Source of the DNA: Lachnospiraceae bacterium
GTDB lineage: Bacteria; Bacillota_A; Clostridia; Lachnospirales; Lachnospiraceae
Direction of reading: 5' to 3'
Assembly: GCA_017634255.1 (NCBI GenBank)
Contig: JAGBNT010000056.1
Span: 1 to 8,355 of the forward strand
Length of the DNA: 8,355 nt
Position 1 is the first letter of the stretch. Each line of letters opens with the position of its first letter. The notes under the pieces were generated by a model. It saw nothing but the letters and a program-made list of their open reading frames with translations. It did no database searches and had not been told where the DNA came from. Below are positions 1 to 6,531 of the stretch, one piece after another. Both the position numbers and the translations under genes were made by a program.

Positions 1-194
1 ACTCCTATGGCTATAGCCGGTCCCGCTGCGGCGAAGCATATGAGGACCACATTTAAGTACCTGTTGACTATGACGCGGTTCTGGCTGAAAAAATCCTCAA
101 ACCCAGAAGCGTCCACCTCTGCGGCATCTTCCTCCGCCTCACGGGCGGAATCAGTTTTTTTACGTGCCCCATTCTCCAGCTTTGATTCAGACAT
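1..194 (-). CDS. N-terminal fragment of a membrane protein, third gene of the signalling operon (partial)
   Basis: The gene starts at an ATG at 194 and runs off the left edge, so only about 64 residues are visible. The first 36 or so are hydrophilic and acidic (MSESKLENG, then an AREAEEDAAEVD stretch). Next comes FFSQNRVIVNRYLN and a hydrophobic segment, VVLICFAAAGPAIAIGV, which looks like the first membrane helix. The start is supported by an AGAGGA ribosome site 10 nt upstream and by the position only 22 bp after the phosphatase stop, which implies co-transcription. The layout of a short cytoplasmic tail, an NR-x-NR-type basic stretch and a GPAIA-containing helix resembles membrane signalling proteins of Clostridia such as GGDEF or cyclase-type proteins. 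No catalytic domain is visible, so the family is not assigned. The operon position suggests a signal transduction role, by inference only. Confidence 0.75.
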   Translation of the reverse strand, partial: MSESKLENGARKKTDSAREAEEDAAEVDASGFEDFFSQNRVIVNRYLNVVLICFAAAGPAIAIG

Positions 195-204
195 TATATG
201 CTCA

Positions 205-210
205 TCCTCT
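205..210 (-). promoter_or_regulatory. Ribosome binding site of the left-edge gene
   Basis: AGAGGA on the minus strand lies 10 nt before the ATG at 194. It sits in the 22-bp gap after the phosphatase stop codon and supports translation of this edge-truncated reading frame. Confidence 0.6.
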
Positions 211-216
211 TTTCAT

Positions 217-2502
217 TCATCGTTTTTGTTTTTCCGAAAGCTCAGACCTGCCCTTATATTCAAGAATGGTCATCGTAAGGTCGTCAAACTGGGAAGCATC
301 CCCCACAAAGGCATCCACATGCTGCCTTACTAGCCGCAGTATTCCCTCCAGGCTCTTTTCCTTCCGGCTGTCGTTTAACGCCTCGAGCATACGGTCGCTC
401 CCGAAAAGCTCCTCGTTCGCATCCGTCGCCTCCGGCACTCCGTCCGTATACAAAAACAGCTTATCGCCGCTTTGAAGCGTCCCTTCCCATTCCTCGAAAT
501 CAGCGTCTTCGAACATTCCAAGCCCCGGCCCGTGTACGTCCCGTATAAGCTCATACTCTCCGCCCCTCCTGCAGAGGGCCGGATATTCGTGTCCTCCGTT
601 GGCGGATACCAGCCTGCCTGTAGATATCTTAAGTATACCAAGCCAGACCGTAACGAACATATCCTCCTCATTGCTCTCGCAGAGCTTGTTGTTCACATCG
701 TAGAGGATTTCGCCGGGTCCCGTATATTTTCCGGACAGCGCCACATTCTTTATTATCGTCTTTGATATTACCATAAACAGAGCCGCAGGAACACCCTTTC
801 CTGAAACATCGGCCATTACCAGGGCCAGATGGTCGTCGTCTATAAGGAAGAAGTCATAGAAATCCCCTCCCACCTCCTTTGCGGGGTCCATGGAGGAGTA
901 CAGGTCAAACTCCTTCCTCTCCGGAAAGGCCGGGAAGATCTTCGGCAGCATATCGGACTGGATACTGGTCGCAACTGAAAGCTCCGTATCTATCCTCTCT
1001 TTTTCCGCCGTAATACGCCTTAAGGACCGCACGGAGGTCACTATATTAATTTCCAGGTCCTGCATGGTGACCCATAGATCCTCTATCTCATCTCCGGTAT
1101 ATAGCTCGAGCCGGCCGAAGTAGTCCGGGGCGTGGTCAAGCTCCACCCCCTCCCTCTCTATGAACTGGATACCAGCCCTCCTAAGCTCTATAATGGGCTG
1201 TACCAGCCTGCCGGAATGCCTTATAGAGGAAATGACGGCTATCGCAATAAGGGCTATTGCAATAATGAGTATCAGCATCTGGGCCTGTCTCGCCATATCG
1301 CGGGTCTTGTCTATGGAGGCCCTTGATATCTCGTCCATCTGTGCCACCATGAGCTTGCCCGGCTCCTCGATAGCCCACTCCGGTATGCCGATAAGGAGCG
1401 ACCATCCTACGGTCTCCAAAGGCGCGCAGGCCAGGTACATAGGCTCACCGTCTATTGTGATCCTTCCTAAGTCCCTGCTCCCTCCGAGGGCGCCCGTGAT
1501 AAAATCCACGAGCTCTGTATTGGAGCTGCTGAGCACGCTTCCCCTGCTGCCATCCCCTATTGCCAGTTCACCGCCTTCTCTCTGGGAATAAACTATATTG
1601 CCGGTCTCGTTTACCAGCGTGATGAAGGTGTTATTTTCAAGCACCATCTTGTCTATCATCGTCTTCATGTCGGATAAGTTTCTCGAGCCCCCGCAAACCG
1701 CGGCGAATTCCCCGTTCACATACACCGGCACACCTATCATGATCTCCAGCGCATCGTTGAAATAATCGTAGTTCACCGGGGCAAAATAGGTGTTCTTATT
1801 GAGATAGGCTCCGACGTAGTAGGGCCGCCTCCCGGCGTTAAAATCCATTACTCTGCCCTTCTCATCGATCTTCTGGTCCGAATGGCTGTCAACACATATC
1901 GTTGCACCCCCGCGCAGGCAGATAAGGCAGTCGGTCATGACCTCACTGGTCTCAACTATCCCTTTCATGCTTTCCTCGAGGTTGGCCATTTTCGCGGCCT
2001 TTGCAAGCATTTCACTGTCGGTCCGATCAGCGTCCGTGGAAAACAGAAGCTGCGCCGCGAGCCTCCCGGCATTGACCTTCGAGGGCGGTGCCAGGGGTGC
2101 TTCCCCATACCTTTCAGGATGCTCGAGTATGTCCTTTACGTCCGTTGCCAGCAGCTCCATATCGTGCTTCATGGTCCTAAATTCCCCGTCCAGCACCTTT
2201 GCGTTTGCGTCCACGTATTTGCGGAAATTGCTGGTCTCTATACTTCTTAAGGTATCGGTAGTATTTTCAGCAATGACCCTGTCCTGCTCCGCCGCGGAAT
2301 CTGAAATTAGCCCCGCAAAGCGTATGAACTGTCCCACCCCCATAGCGGCAAAGATCAATATCGTCACTGTCACAAGGGAGACGCATAGCAAAAATATCTT
2401 TGTCCTGAGGCTGACCCTTTTGCGTCCGCGTCTATCCTTAAGCCAGCCCTCTTCCTTTATCCTGTCATTAAGCTTTTCGTCTGCCATATCCGTTTTTCTC
2501 AT
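217..2502 (-). CDS. Transmembrane dCache-HAMP sensor with SpoIIE-type PP2C phosphatase output
   Basis: A 761-residue membrane receptor whose output is a Mn/Mg-dependent serine/threonine phosphatase of the SpoIIE/RsbU type. Such enzymes usually dephosphorylate a STAS-domain anti-anti-sigma factor. Helix 1 is at about 34-57. An extracytoplasmic double-Cache-like region follows at about 60-400, then helix 2 at about 408-427. A divergent HAMP-like linker (about 428-490, with TGDEIEDL) and a short coiled coil lead to the PP2C domain at about 536-750. The phosphatase motifs look intact: EVGGDFYD (543-550), ADVSGKGVPAALFM (564-577), ANGGHEYP (634-641), YTDGVPEA (685-692) and QFDDLTM (738-744). The frame stays open upstream to 2616, but the ATG at 2502 is preferred because it overlaps the preceding stop as ATGA, the usual coupled arrangement; an internal ATG at 2487 is a weaker alternative. 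No STAS, anti-sigma or kinase partner is visible in this window. Confidence 0.93.
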   Translation of the reverse strand: MRKTDMADEKLNDRIKEEGWLKDRRGRKRVSLRTKIFLLCVSLVTVTILIFAAMGVGQFIRFAGLISDSAAEQDRVIAENTTDTLRSIETSNFRKYVDANAKVLDGEFRTMKHDMELLATDVKDILEHPERYGEAPLAPPSKVNAGRLAAQLLFSTDADRTDSEMLAKAAKMANLEESMKGIVETSEVMTDCLICLRGGATICVDSHSDQKIDEKGRVMDFNAGRRPYYVGAYLNKNTYFAPVNYDYFNDALEIMIGVPVYVNGEFAAVCGGSRNLSDMKTMIDKMVLENNTFITLVNETGNIVYSQREGGELAIGDGSRGSVLSSSNTELVDFITGALGGSRDLGRITIDGEPMYLACAPLETVGWSLLIGIPEWAIEEPGKLMVAQMDEISRASIDKTRDMARQAQMLILIIAIALIAIAVISSIRHSGRLVQPIIELRRAGIQFIEREGVELDHAPDYFGRLELYTGDEIEDLWVTMQDLEINIVTSVRSLRRITAEKERIDTELSVATSIQSDMLPKIFPAFPERKEFDLYSSMDPAKEVGGDFYDFFLIDDDHLALVMADVSGKGVPAALFMVISKTIIKNVALSGKYTGPGEILYDVNNKLCESNEEDMFVTVWLGILKISTGRLVSANGGHEYPALCRRGGEYELIRDVHGPGLGMFEDADFEEWEGTLQSGDKLFLYTDGVPEATDANEELFGSDRMLEALNDSRKEKSLEGILRLVRQHVDAFVGDASQFDDLTMTILEYKGRSELSEKQKR
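2499..2502 (-). promoter_or_regulatory. ATGA stop/start overlap (translational coupling)
   Basis: On the minus strand the TGA stop of the solute-binding protein and the ATG of the phosphatase share bases in ATGA. Only a weak AGGG-like site lies about 12 nt upstream of this ATG. Translation of the phosphatase therefore probably depends on ribosomes finishing the upstream gene, which would tie the amounts of the two proteins together. Confidence 0.75.
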
Positions 2503-4214
2503 TTTAATTCTATGCCCTTCAGCGTTATATCGCTCCAGCCTGCCCAGTATGTAGTATAGTTTCTGACCCGCTCTCCCCTTATAAACACGTGCCCGGCGCT
2601 GTAAAGAGGCACCCATACGGCGTCCTCCTGAACGAGCTTCCTCTCAAGATTCGCATACTCCTTTAGCCTTTCGGCCTCATCCTCCATATTCCGGGCTTCT
2701 GCTATCCTTTTTATGACCCCGCTGTCGCTGTAGTTGCTGGAATACCTCCGGACGGCCTCCTCCGAGCCGAAGATGGTGTAGATGAAATTATCCGGGTCGT
2801 TAAAGTCCGCTATCCATTTAAAGACATAGGCCATGACCTGGCCCTCTTTCTTTAAATACCGGCTGCTTTCATGATCATAGACCACGATCACAGCGTTAAG
2901 GCCCACAGCCCTTAGGTTTTCCCGTATTATCTCCATGCGCCTTTGTTCTCCTTCGTCGGCGTCGGAATCGAGGACAAGCTCCACCGTACTCCCTTCGCTT
3001 AGATCCGCTTCCCCTATTAGCCTCCTTGCCTCCTCAGGGTCATATTTGAGCCAGCCCTGGTTTTCCTCGCTGTAACCCGTAAGTCCCATCGGAAAGATAC
3101 CGTCCGTAAGGCGGGCATGCCCTCCGCAGACCTCTTCGATTATCCTCTCCCTGTCTATGGCGAGCTGCACCGCCCTCCTGACCTTGGGGTTATCCAACGG
3201 AGGAATTTTCGTGTTGAGCATGAGGCTTAAGATCTCCACATTATCCTTTTCAGTGCGTGTATCGTCATACACTTCATTCTTCAGATAGTATTCGGCAGCC
3301 CCGGAGTTTACAAGCTCGAGGTCCAGAAGGTCCAGCTCCCCGTTTCTGAAGGCCTGATCCATAAGGGCGGGTGCCATCACGCTAAGGATCGCCTTTTTTA
3401 CGGAGGGCGCCTCTCCCCAGTAGAGGGGATTTGCCTCAAGAGTATAGGAATTATCGTCCATCCCGGTCAGGATATAAGGGCCGCTGCCGATTATATATGC
3501 CGGGTCCGTGCCGAAGGAGTCCCCGGCCTCCTCTGTCTTTTTCCTGCAAAGTATGCTGCAGGCCGGAGCGCCCAGCATGCTGATATAGGCCGGAAAGGGC
3601 TCCTTTAAGGTTATGGCTATGTGGGTGTCATCCGTGACCTTTATGCCGGACAGCTCATCTGCCGCACCGGACAGGACCTCATCCGCCCCCTGTATCATAT
3701 CCGCAAAGGCCGTCTGCTCACTTCCTGGAACCGTCAGCAGCCGCGTAAAGGAAAACCTGACATCGTCCGCGGTGAGCTTTGTGCCGTCGGAGAAGACCAC
3801 GTCGTCCCTTAGGGTAAAGCTATAGGTCTTTCCGTCGGGGGAGACCGTCCATTCCTTTGCCAGGGAGGGCTTAATCAGGCTTACTCCCCCCTCCTGCCTT
3901 ATTTCCACAAGCCGGTCGTAGATATTGAGGGGCAGGTGGTAATAGGCCTGATTTTTCGCCACATCCATATCCCCCAGCTCTTCAGCACAGGCAAGTCTCA
4001 CCAGCCCCTCTTCCACCGAAGCGGCGCTGTTCCCGGAAGTGCTGTCCGTCCCCGGGTCCGCTTCTTCCGCCGCCTCTCCCTTCTTAAGCTGCCAGATATT
4101 GACGCTGTCACCTAAGGACGCCATGATAATGAACGCCACGGCCAGCACCGCCACAACTATCGCAAGGGCGGTTCCCAGTCCTTTAAGCGCGAATTTTTTC
4201 CCTTTTTCCTTCAT
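2499..4214 (-). CDS. Family 5 (DppA/OppA-like) solute-binding protein with uncleaved-looking membrane anchor
   Basis: A 571-residue extracytoplasmic solute-binding protein of the peptide/nickel family (SBP_bac_5). A basic N-terminus is followed by one hydrophobic segment at about 13-32, then an acidic, Ser/Thr-rich linker (about 47-68) and the binding domain. Family hallmarks are PSLAKEWTVSPDGKTYSF (116-133), FSDGTKLTADDVRFSF (141-156), GSGPYIL (243-249), the NPKVRRAVQLAIDRERI segment (342-358) and WIADFNDPDNF (467-477). The first cysteine is at 76, well past the hydrophobic segment, so the lipobox usual for Gram-positive binding proteins is missing. The protein is likely held by a transmembrane anchor. 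The start at 4214 was chosen because AAAGGA lies 11 nt upstream; the upstream ATG at 4250 lacks a ribosome site, and the frame beyond it enters the palindrome. No permease or ATPase gene is adjacent, and it is coupled to the phosphatase gene, so a sensory role is plausible. Confidence 0.92.
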   Translation of the reverse strand: MKEKGKKFALKGLGTALAIVVAVLAVAFIIMASLGDSVNIWQLKKGEAAEEADPGTDSTSGNSAASVEEGLVRLACAEELGDMDVAKNQAYYHLPLNIYDRLVEIRQEGGVSLIKPSLAKEWTVSPDGKTYSFTLRDDVVFSDGTKLTADDVRFSFTRLLTVPGSEQTAFADMIQGADEVLSGAADELSGIKVTDDTHIAITLKEPFPAYISMLGAPACSILCRKKTEEAGDSFGTDPAYIIGSGPYILTGMDDNSYTLEANPLYWGEAPSVKKAILSVMAPALMDQAFRNGELDLLDLELVNSGAAEYYLKNEVYDDTRTEKDNVEILSLMLNTKIPPLDNPKVRRAVQLAIDRERIIEEVCGGHARLTDGIFPMGLTGYSEENQGWLKYDPEEARRLIGEADLSEGSTVELVLDSDADEGEQRRMEIIRENLRAVGLNAVIVVYDHESSRYLKKEGQVMAYVFKWIADFNDPDNFIYTIFGSEEAVRRYSSNYSDSGVIKRIAEARNMEDEAERLKEYANLERKLVQEDAVWVPLYSAGHVFIRGERVRNYTTYWAGWSDITLKGIELK

Positions 4215-4225
4215 TAGAAAGTCTG

Positions 4226-4231
4226 TCCTTT
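4226..4231 (-). promoter_or_regulatory. Ribosome binding site that sets the solute-binding protein start
   Basis: AAAGGA on the minus strand ends 11 nt before the ATG at 4214. The in-frame ATG at 4250 has only A/T-rich sequence ahead of it, so this site favours the shorter protein. Confidence 0.6.
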
Positions 4232-4253
4232 CTTTTTCATAATTTCCCATTAA

Positions 4254-4259
4254 AATATA
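4254..4259 (-). promoter_or_regulatory. Weak candidate -10 element for the solute-binding protein operon
   Basis: TATATT on the minus strand lies 40 nt before the ATG at 4214 and downstream of the palindromic terminator, where a promoter is expected. No TTGACA-like sequence lies 16-18 nt further upstream, so this is tentative. Confidence 0.25.
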
Positions 4260-4283
4260 CGGCTGACTCAAAAAAATTCGCCG

Positions 4284-4365
4284 GATCGCATGAAAAGGGG
4301 CTGTCGCAATAGCAAAAATGCACAAAATTTTTGTGCTTATTGCGACAGCCCCTTTTCATCGCATC
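4284..4365. terminator. Long palindromic, probably bidirectional terminator
   Basis: Two 22-base arms at 4290-4311 and 4338-4359 are perfect reverse complements (AAAAGGGGCTGTCGCAATA core). Nested between them is a second 8-bp dyad (GCACAAAA at 4320-4327 and TTTTGTGC at 4329-4336). The outer arms can extend with GAT/ATC pairs at 4284-4286 and 4363-4365 across a 3-base mismatch. Each arm carries its own AAAA/TTTT run, and T-rich tracts follow on both sides (T7 on the minus strand at 4276-4270, T6 on the plus strand at 4370-4375). It lies directly after the chemoreceptor stop at 4379, so it should end the FIST-chemoreceptor transcript. It also separates that unit from the solute-binding protein operon. 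The arms are longer than an ordinary terminator needs, so a dispersed palindromic repeat is possible. Confidence 0.8.
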
Positions 4366-4378
4366 TATATTTTTTGTT

Positions 4379-5329
4379 TTAATTCTTCAATACCGGCATT
4401 ACCTGTGAAAGAAGATTGGTAATATGCTCAAATTCACCGCTCTTGGTCGTGCCTAAGGAGTTGGCGTCCTGAATATAGCCCATGAGCCTGCCGTACTCCG
4501 AATTGATAGAGTCGAAGCTGCTCTCTACGATCTCCAGCTCGTCGCTTGCCGCCTTGGAAGCCTCCTCTATCTCATGCTGAACCTCCCTCGAGCTGTCGGC
4601 GGAGGTGATTATATCGTCAAACGTGGCGTAGGTCTCGTCCGCCTCCGATATACTCTTATCCAGCGCCTCTATCGAGCTGTTGACGCTCGTGGTCATCTTC
4701 TCGGATTCCTCTCCGGCTGTGTCTATGGACTTATGCACCTGACCTATGAGCTCGTTTATCTCCCGGGAAAGCTTTCCAACCTCCTCCGCAACTACGGCGA
4801 AGCCCTTTCCTGCCTCTCCGGCTCTCGCGGCCTCTATGGAGGCGTTCAGCGCCAGCAGGTTCGTCTGGGAGGCTATCCCCACTATCTGCTCCATGTACTG
4901 GGAGATCTCATCCACGGCAGCCTTGAAGTTGTCAAAGCACTCCTGCATGTCAGAGAACCTCTCCTTTACATTGAGGGAATTTTCCCTGAGCTTTCCCACC
5001 TTGTCCTGAGCGTGTCCCACGCTCGTCACTATCTCATTCCTTACATCCTCGTACTTGGAGGCGGATTCATTAACTCCGGCAAAGACCCTGTCATACGCGG
5101 CAAGCTTTTCCTTGAGCTCGTCGTTTTTCTTCATGACCTCGTCAAATGCCTCCTCCACATCGTGAAGCTGGGTAAGGGAGTCCACCTCGTTTTTTATGAG
5201 CTTCTTTTCATGCTCAGAAATCGCGTTCACAAGATACTGCACCGCATGGAGCTTCTGGGCCTGCTCCTCCTTTTTGGCGGTATCCTCGACCTGAACGGTC
5301 TCTATCTGTTTCTTTCTTCCAAACAACAT
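4379..5329 (-). CDS. Soluble methyl-accepting chemotaxis protein (cytoplasmic chemoreceptor)
   Basis: A 316-residue chemoreceptor signalling protein with no transmembrane helix, no HAMP domain and no recognisable ligand-binding domain. The N-terminal 20 residues are charged. A heptad-rich helical arm follows up to about residue 148. The conserved hairpin tip that contacts CheA and CheW is at about 149-188 ([20 protein letters not shown], then [18 protein letters not shown]). The returning coiled-coil arm runs to about 285. The arms are short, so few methylation heptads are expected. The ATG at 5329 is preceded by an excellent AGGAGGA (5337-5343). The gene lies 35 bp after the FIST gene and ends at a strong terminator. 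This suggests the FIST protein supplies the sensory input that the receptor lacks, signalling to the flagellar CheA-CheY pathway or a related array from the cytoplasm. The family call is firm; the FIST partnership is inferred. Confidence 0.95.
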   Translation of the reverse strand: MLFGRKKQIETVQVEDTAKKEEQAQKLHAVQYLVNAISEHEKKLIKNEVDSLTQLHDVEEAFDEVMKKNDELKEKLAAYDRVFAGVNESASKYEDVRNEIVTSVGHAQDKVGKLRENSLNVKERFSDMQECFDNFKAAVDEISQYMEQIVGIASQTNLLALNASIEAARAGEAGKGFAVVAEEVGKLSREINELIGQVHKSIDTAGEESEKMTTSVNSSIEALDKSISEADETYATFDDIITSADSSREVQHEIEEASKAASDELEIVESSFDSINSEYGRLMGYIQDANSLGTTKSGEFEHITNLLSQVMPVLKN

Positions 5330-5364
5330 CTGCTTATCCTCCTAAATTCAAGACCCGTGCGAGT

Positions 5365-6420
5365 CTACTCAAATACCACGCAGGTCATGGTCTGATTGAC
5401 AAACTGCGAATTAAAATGCTCTCCGAAGCCCACTAAGCCGCAATGGCTCCCGAGCTTTCCCATTTTATTAAGATACGGCTTCATATACCCCTTATCGGTA
5501 AAGAGCAGATGCCTGAAGGCGCAGTTTACTGAGAAGACCGCTGATATCCTGTTGAAATCGGAGTGTATCCTGGTCAATGTCTGATCCACGATCTCGTCGA
5601 AGTCCCTGGCCTCAAGGAGGGTCAGAATATCGGAATCGTTGACCTGCCTGTAGCAGCAAAGCCCGGTTCCCTTGACCTCCTTTATGGAAATTATACAGAT
5701 ATCGTCGCCAATGACCTTTCCGAAGGGGTTTGTGAAGGTCTGCGTCCCTATCTGGGACTCACTTATATGAAGTGTCTCCATATAAACCTGCTTGGCGCTG
5801 CGGCCATTGAGCTCCCCGATATAGTAATTCGACCGGTCGGTCTTGGAGGCTATGAGCCTCACTCCCTCCATCGGAGTATATATATTTTCCTTATAAGTCT
5901 TGATCCTTCCGCGCTCGTTGCGGATAAGGGCATAGGCCATGGCGTCGGGATAGACCTTGCCGTTGCAGGAGACCTTTCCCTGATCTCCGGTTCCGCCCAT
6001 AAGCTCTATGCCGTGCTTTTGCAGCACCGGGCTTATAGTAGTAAGAACTCCGGCATCGTTTCCGGCGCACAGGTCTATAACCACCGTATTATTGCGTCCG
6101 GGCTTTACGCTGTCTATATCCTTTTCGAGCCTTTCTATATGCCTTGCGGGCATCAGGGACACCTGCTCGAGTATATTTGTCCTGACCGTTACTCCATCGC
6201 TGAAGGCCGCTACCGACACTCCCTTGTCAGCCACCTCCTTGCAGTAGCCCATAGCCACACAGCCGATGCTGGGAACTCCGGGCATAAGCTCTTCCAGCTT
6301 TGCCACATTGCTTTCAAATTTGTCCCCGGGGCTCAAAAGAATGATGAGGGACGGATTTCGTATCTCCCTAAGCGCCTCTTCAAGTGAACCTGAAGTGCTG
6401 GTTCCGTATTGGATCTTCAT
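5365..6420 (-). CDS. FIST N- and C-domain sensory protein
   Basis: A 351-residue cytoplasmic protein with no signal peptide or membrane helix. It matches the FIST architecture: a FIST N-type domain at about 20-195, with IGCVAMGY (52-59) and the glycine-rich MGGTGDQG (141-148), followed by a FIST C-type domain at about 196-345. The C-terminal part has the usual NCAFR (299-303) and a GLVGFGEHFNSQFVNQTM stretch (328-345). FIST is known as a small-ligand sensory domain attached to, or encoded beside, chemoreceptors, histidine kinases and cyclases; amino acids or related metabolites have been suggested as ligands. Here the protein has no output domain of its own, and the output is probably the chemoreceptor encoded 35 bp downstream. 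The ATG at 6420 follows AAAAGGAG by 8 nt. The protein has ten cysteines, including a CC pair at 255-256. The ligand cannot be read from the sequence. Confidence 0.88.
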   Translation of the reverse strand: MKIQYGTSTSGSLEEALREIRNPSLIILLSPGDKFESNVAKLEELMPGVPSIGCVAMGYCKEVADKGVSVAAFSDGVTVRTNILEQVSLMPARHIERLEKDIDSVKPGRNNTVVIDLCAGNDAGVLTTISPVLQKHGIELMGGTGDQGKVSCNGKVYPDAMAYALIRNERGRIKTYKENIYTPMEGVRLIASKTDRSNYYIGELNGRSAKQVYMETLHISESQIGTQTFTNPFGKVIGDDICIISIKEVKGTGLCCYRQVNDSDILTLLEARDFDEIVDQTLTRIHSDFNRISAVFSVNCAFRHLLFTDKGYMKPYLNKMGKLGSHCGLVGFGEHFNSQFVNQTMTCVVFE

Positions 6421-6461
6421 AGTGCTCGCTCCTTTTACTAAAGAAAATATGCGGTAAACGA

Positions 6462-6469
6462 ATATCGCC
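6462..6469 (-). promoter_or_regulatory. Candidate sigma-28 (SigD/FliA-type) -10 element before FIST gene
   Basis: GGCGATAT on the minus strand matches the flagellar/chemotaxis sigma factor -10 consensus GCCGATAT at seven of eight positions. It would place the transcript start about 35 nt before the FIST ATG. The expected TAAA 15 nt upstream is only TATT (6485-6488), so the match is partial. Confidence 0.35.
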
Positions 6470-6476
6470 TACCTTG

Positions 6477-6482
6477 ATTATA
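6477..6482 (-). promoter_or_regulatory. Candidate vegetative -10 (TATAAT) before FIST gene
   Basis: A perfect TATAAT on the minus strand lies 56 nt before the FIST ATG. No TTGACA-like -35 or TG extension is visible at 16-18 nt spacing, and the stretch is AT-rich, so the hexamer may be chance. It overlaps the spacer of the sigma-28-type candidate; at most one of the two may be in use. Confidence 0.3.
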
Positions 6483-6531
6483 ATAATAACATATAAGGCC
6501 TGATTTTTATATCACATTAATTATCCTTTTT

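Noticed and set aside
2503..2616. N-terminal extension of the phosphatase up to 2616
   Set aside because: It would overlap the binding-protein gene by over 100 bp, whereas the ATG at 2502 gives the classical ATGA overlap.
4090..4180. Lipoprotein signal with lipobox in the solute-binding protein
   Set aside because: No cysteine follows the hydrophobic segment; the first cysteine is residue 76, within the mature domain.
4215..4325. N-terminal extension of the solute-binding protein up to 4325
   Set aside because: The extension runs into the palindromic terminator, lacks a ribosome site at 4325 or 4250, and puts unlikely residues before the basic, hydrophobic anchor.
4574..5395. Long plus-strand open frame (273 codons) opposite the chemoreceptor gene
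   Set aside because: It is antisense to a gene with clear chemoreceptor motifs. Its translation is Leu/Gly/His-rich with no recognisable domain, and it is best explained as a shadow of the coding strand.
5563..6387. Plus-strand open frame (274 codons) opposite the FIST gene
   Set aside because: It is antisense to a well-supported FIST protein, with no recognisable family.
6491..6512. Hairpin in the cstA-FIST gap (ATATAA and TTATAT arms) as a terminator
   Set aside because: The stem is six A-T pairs only, with no U-run after it, so it is too weak to call.
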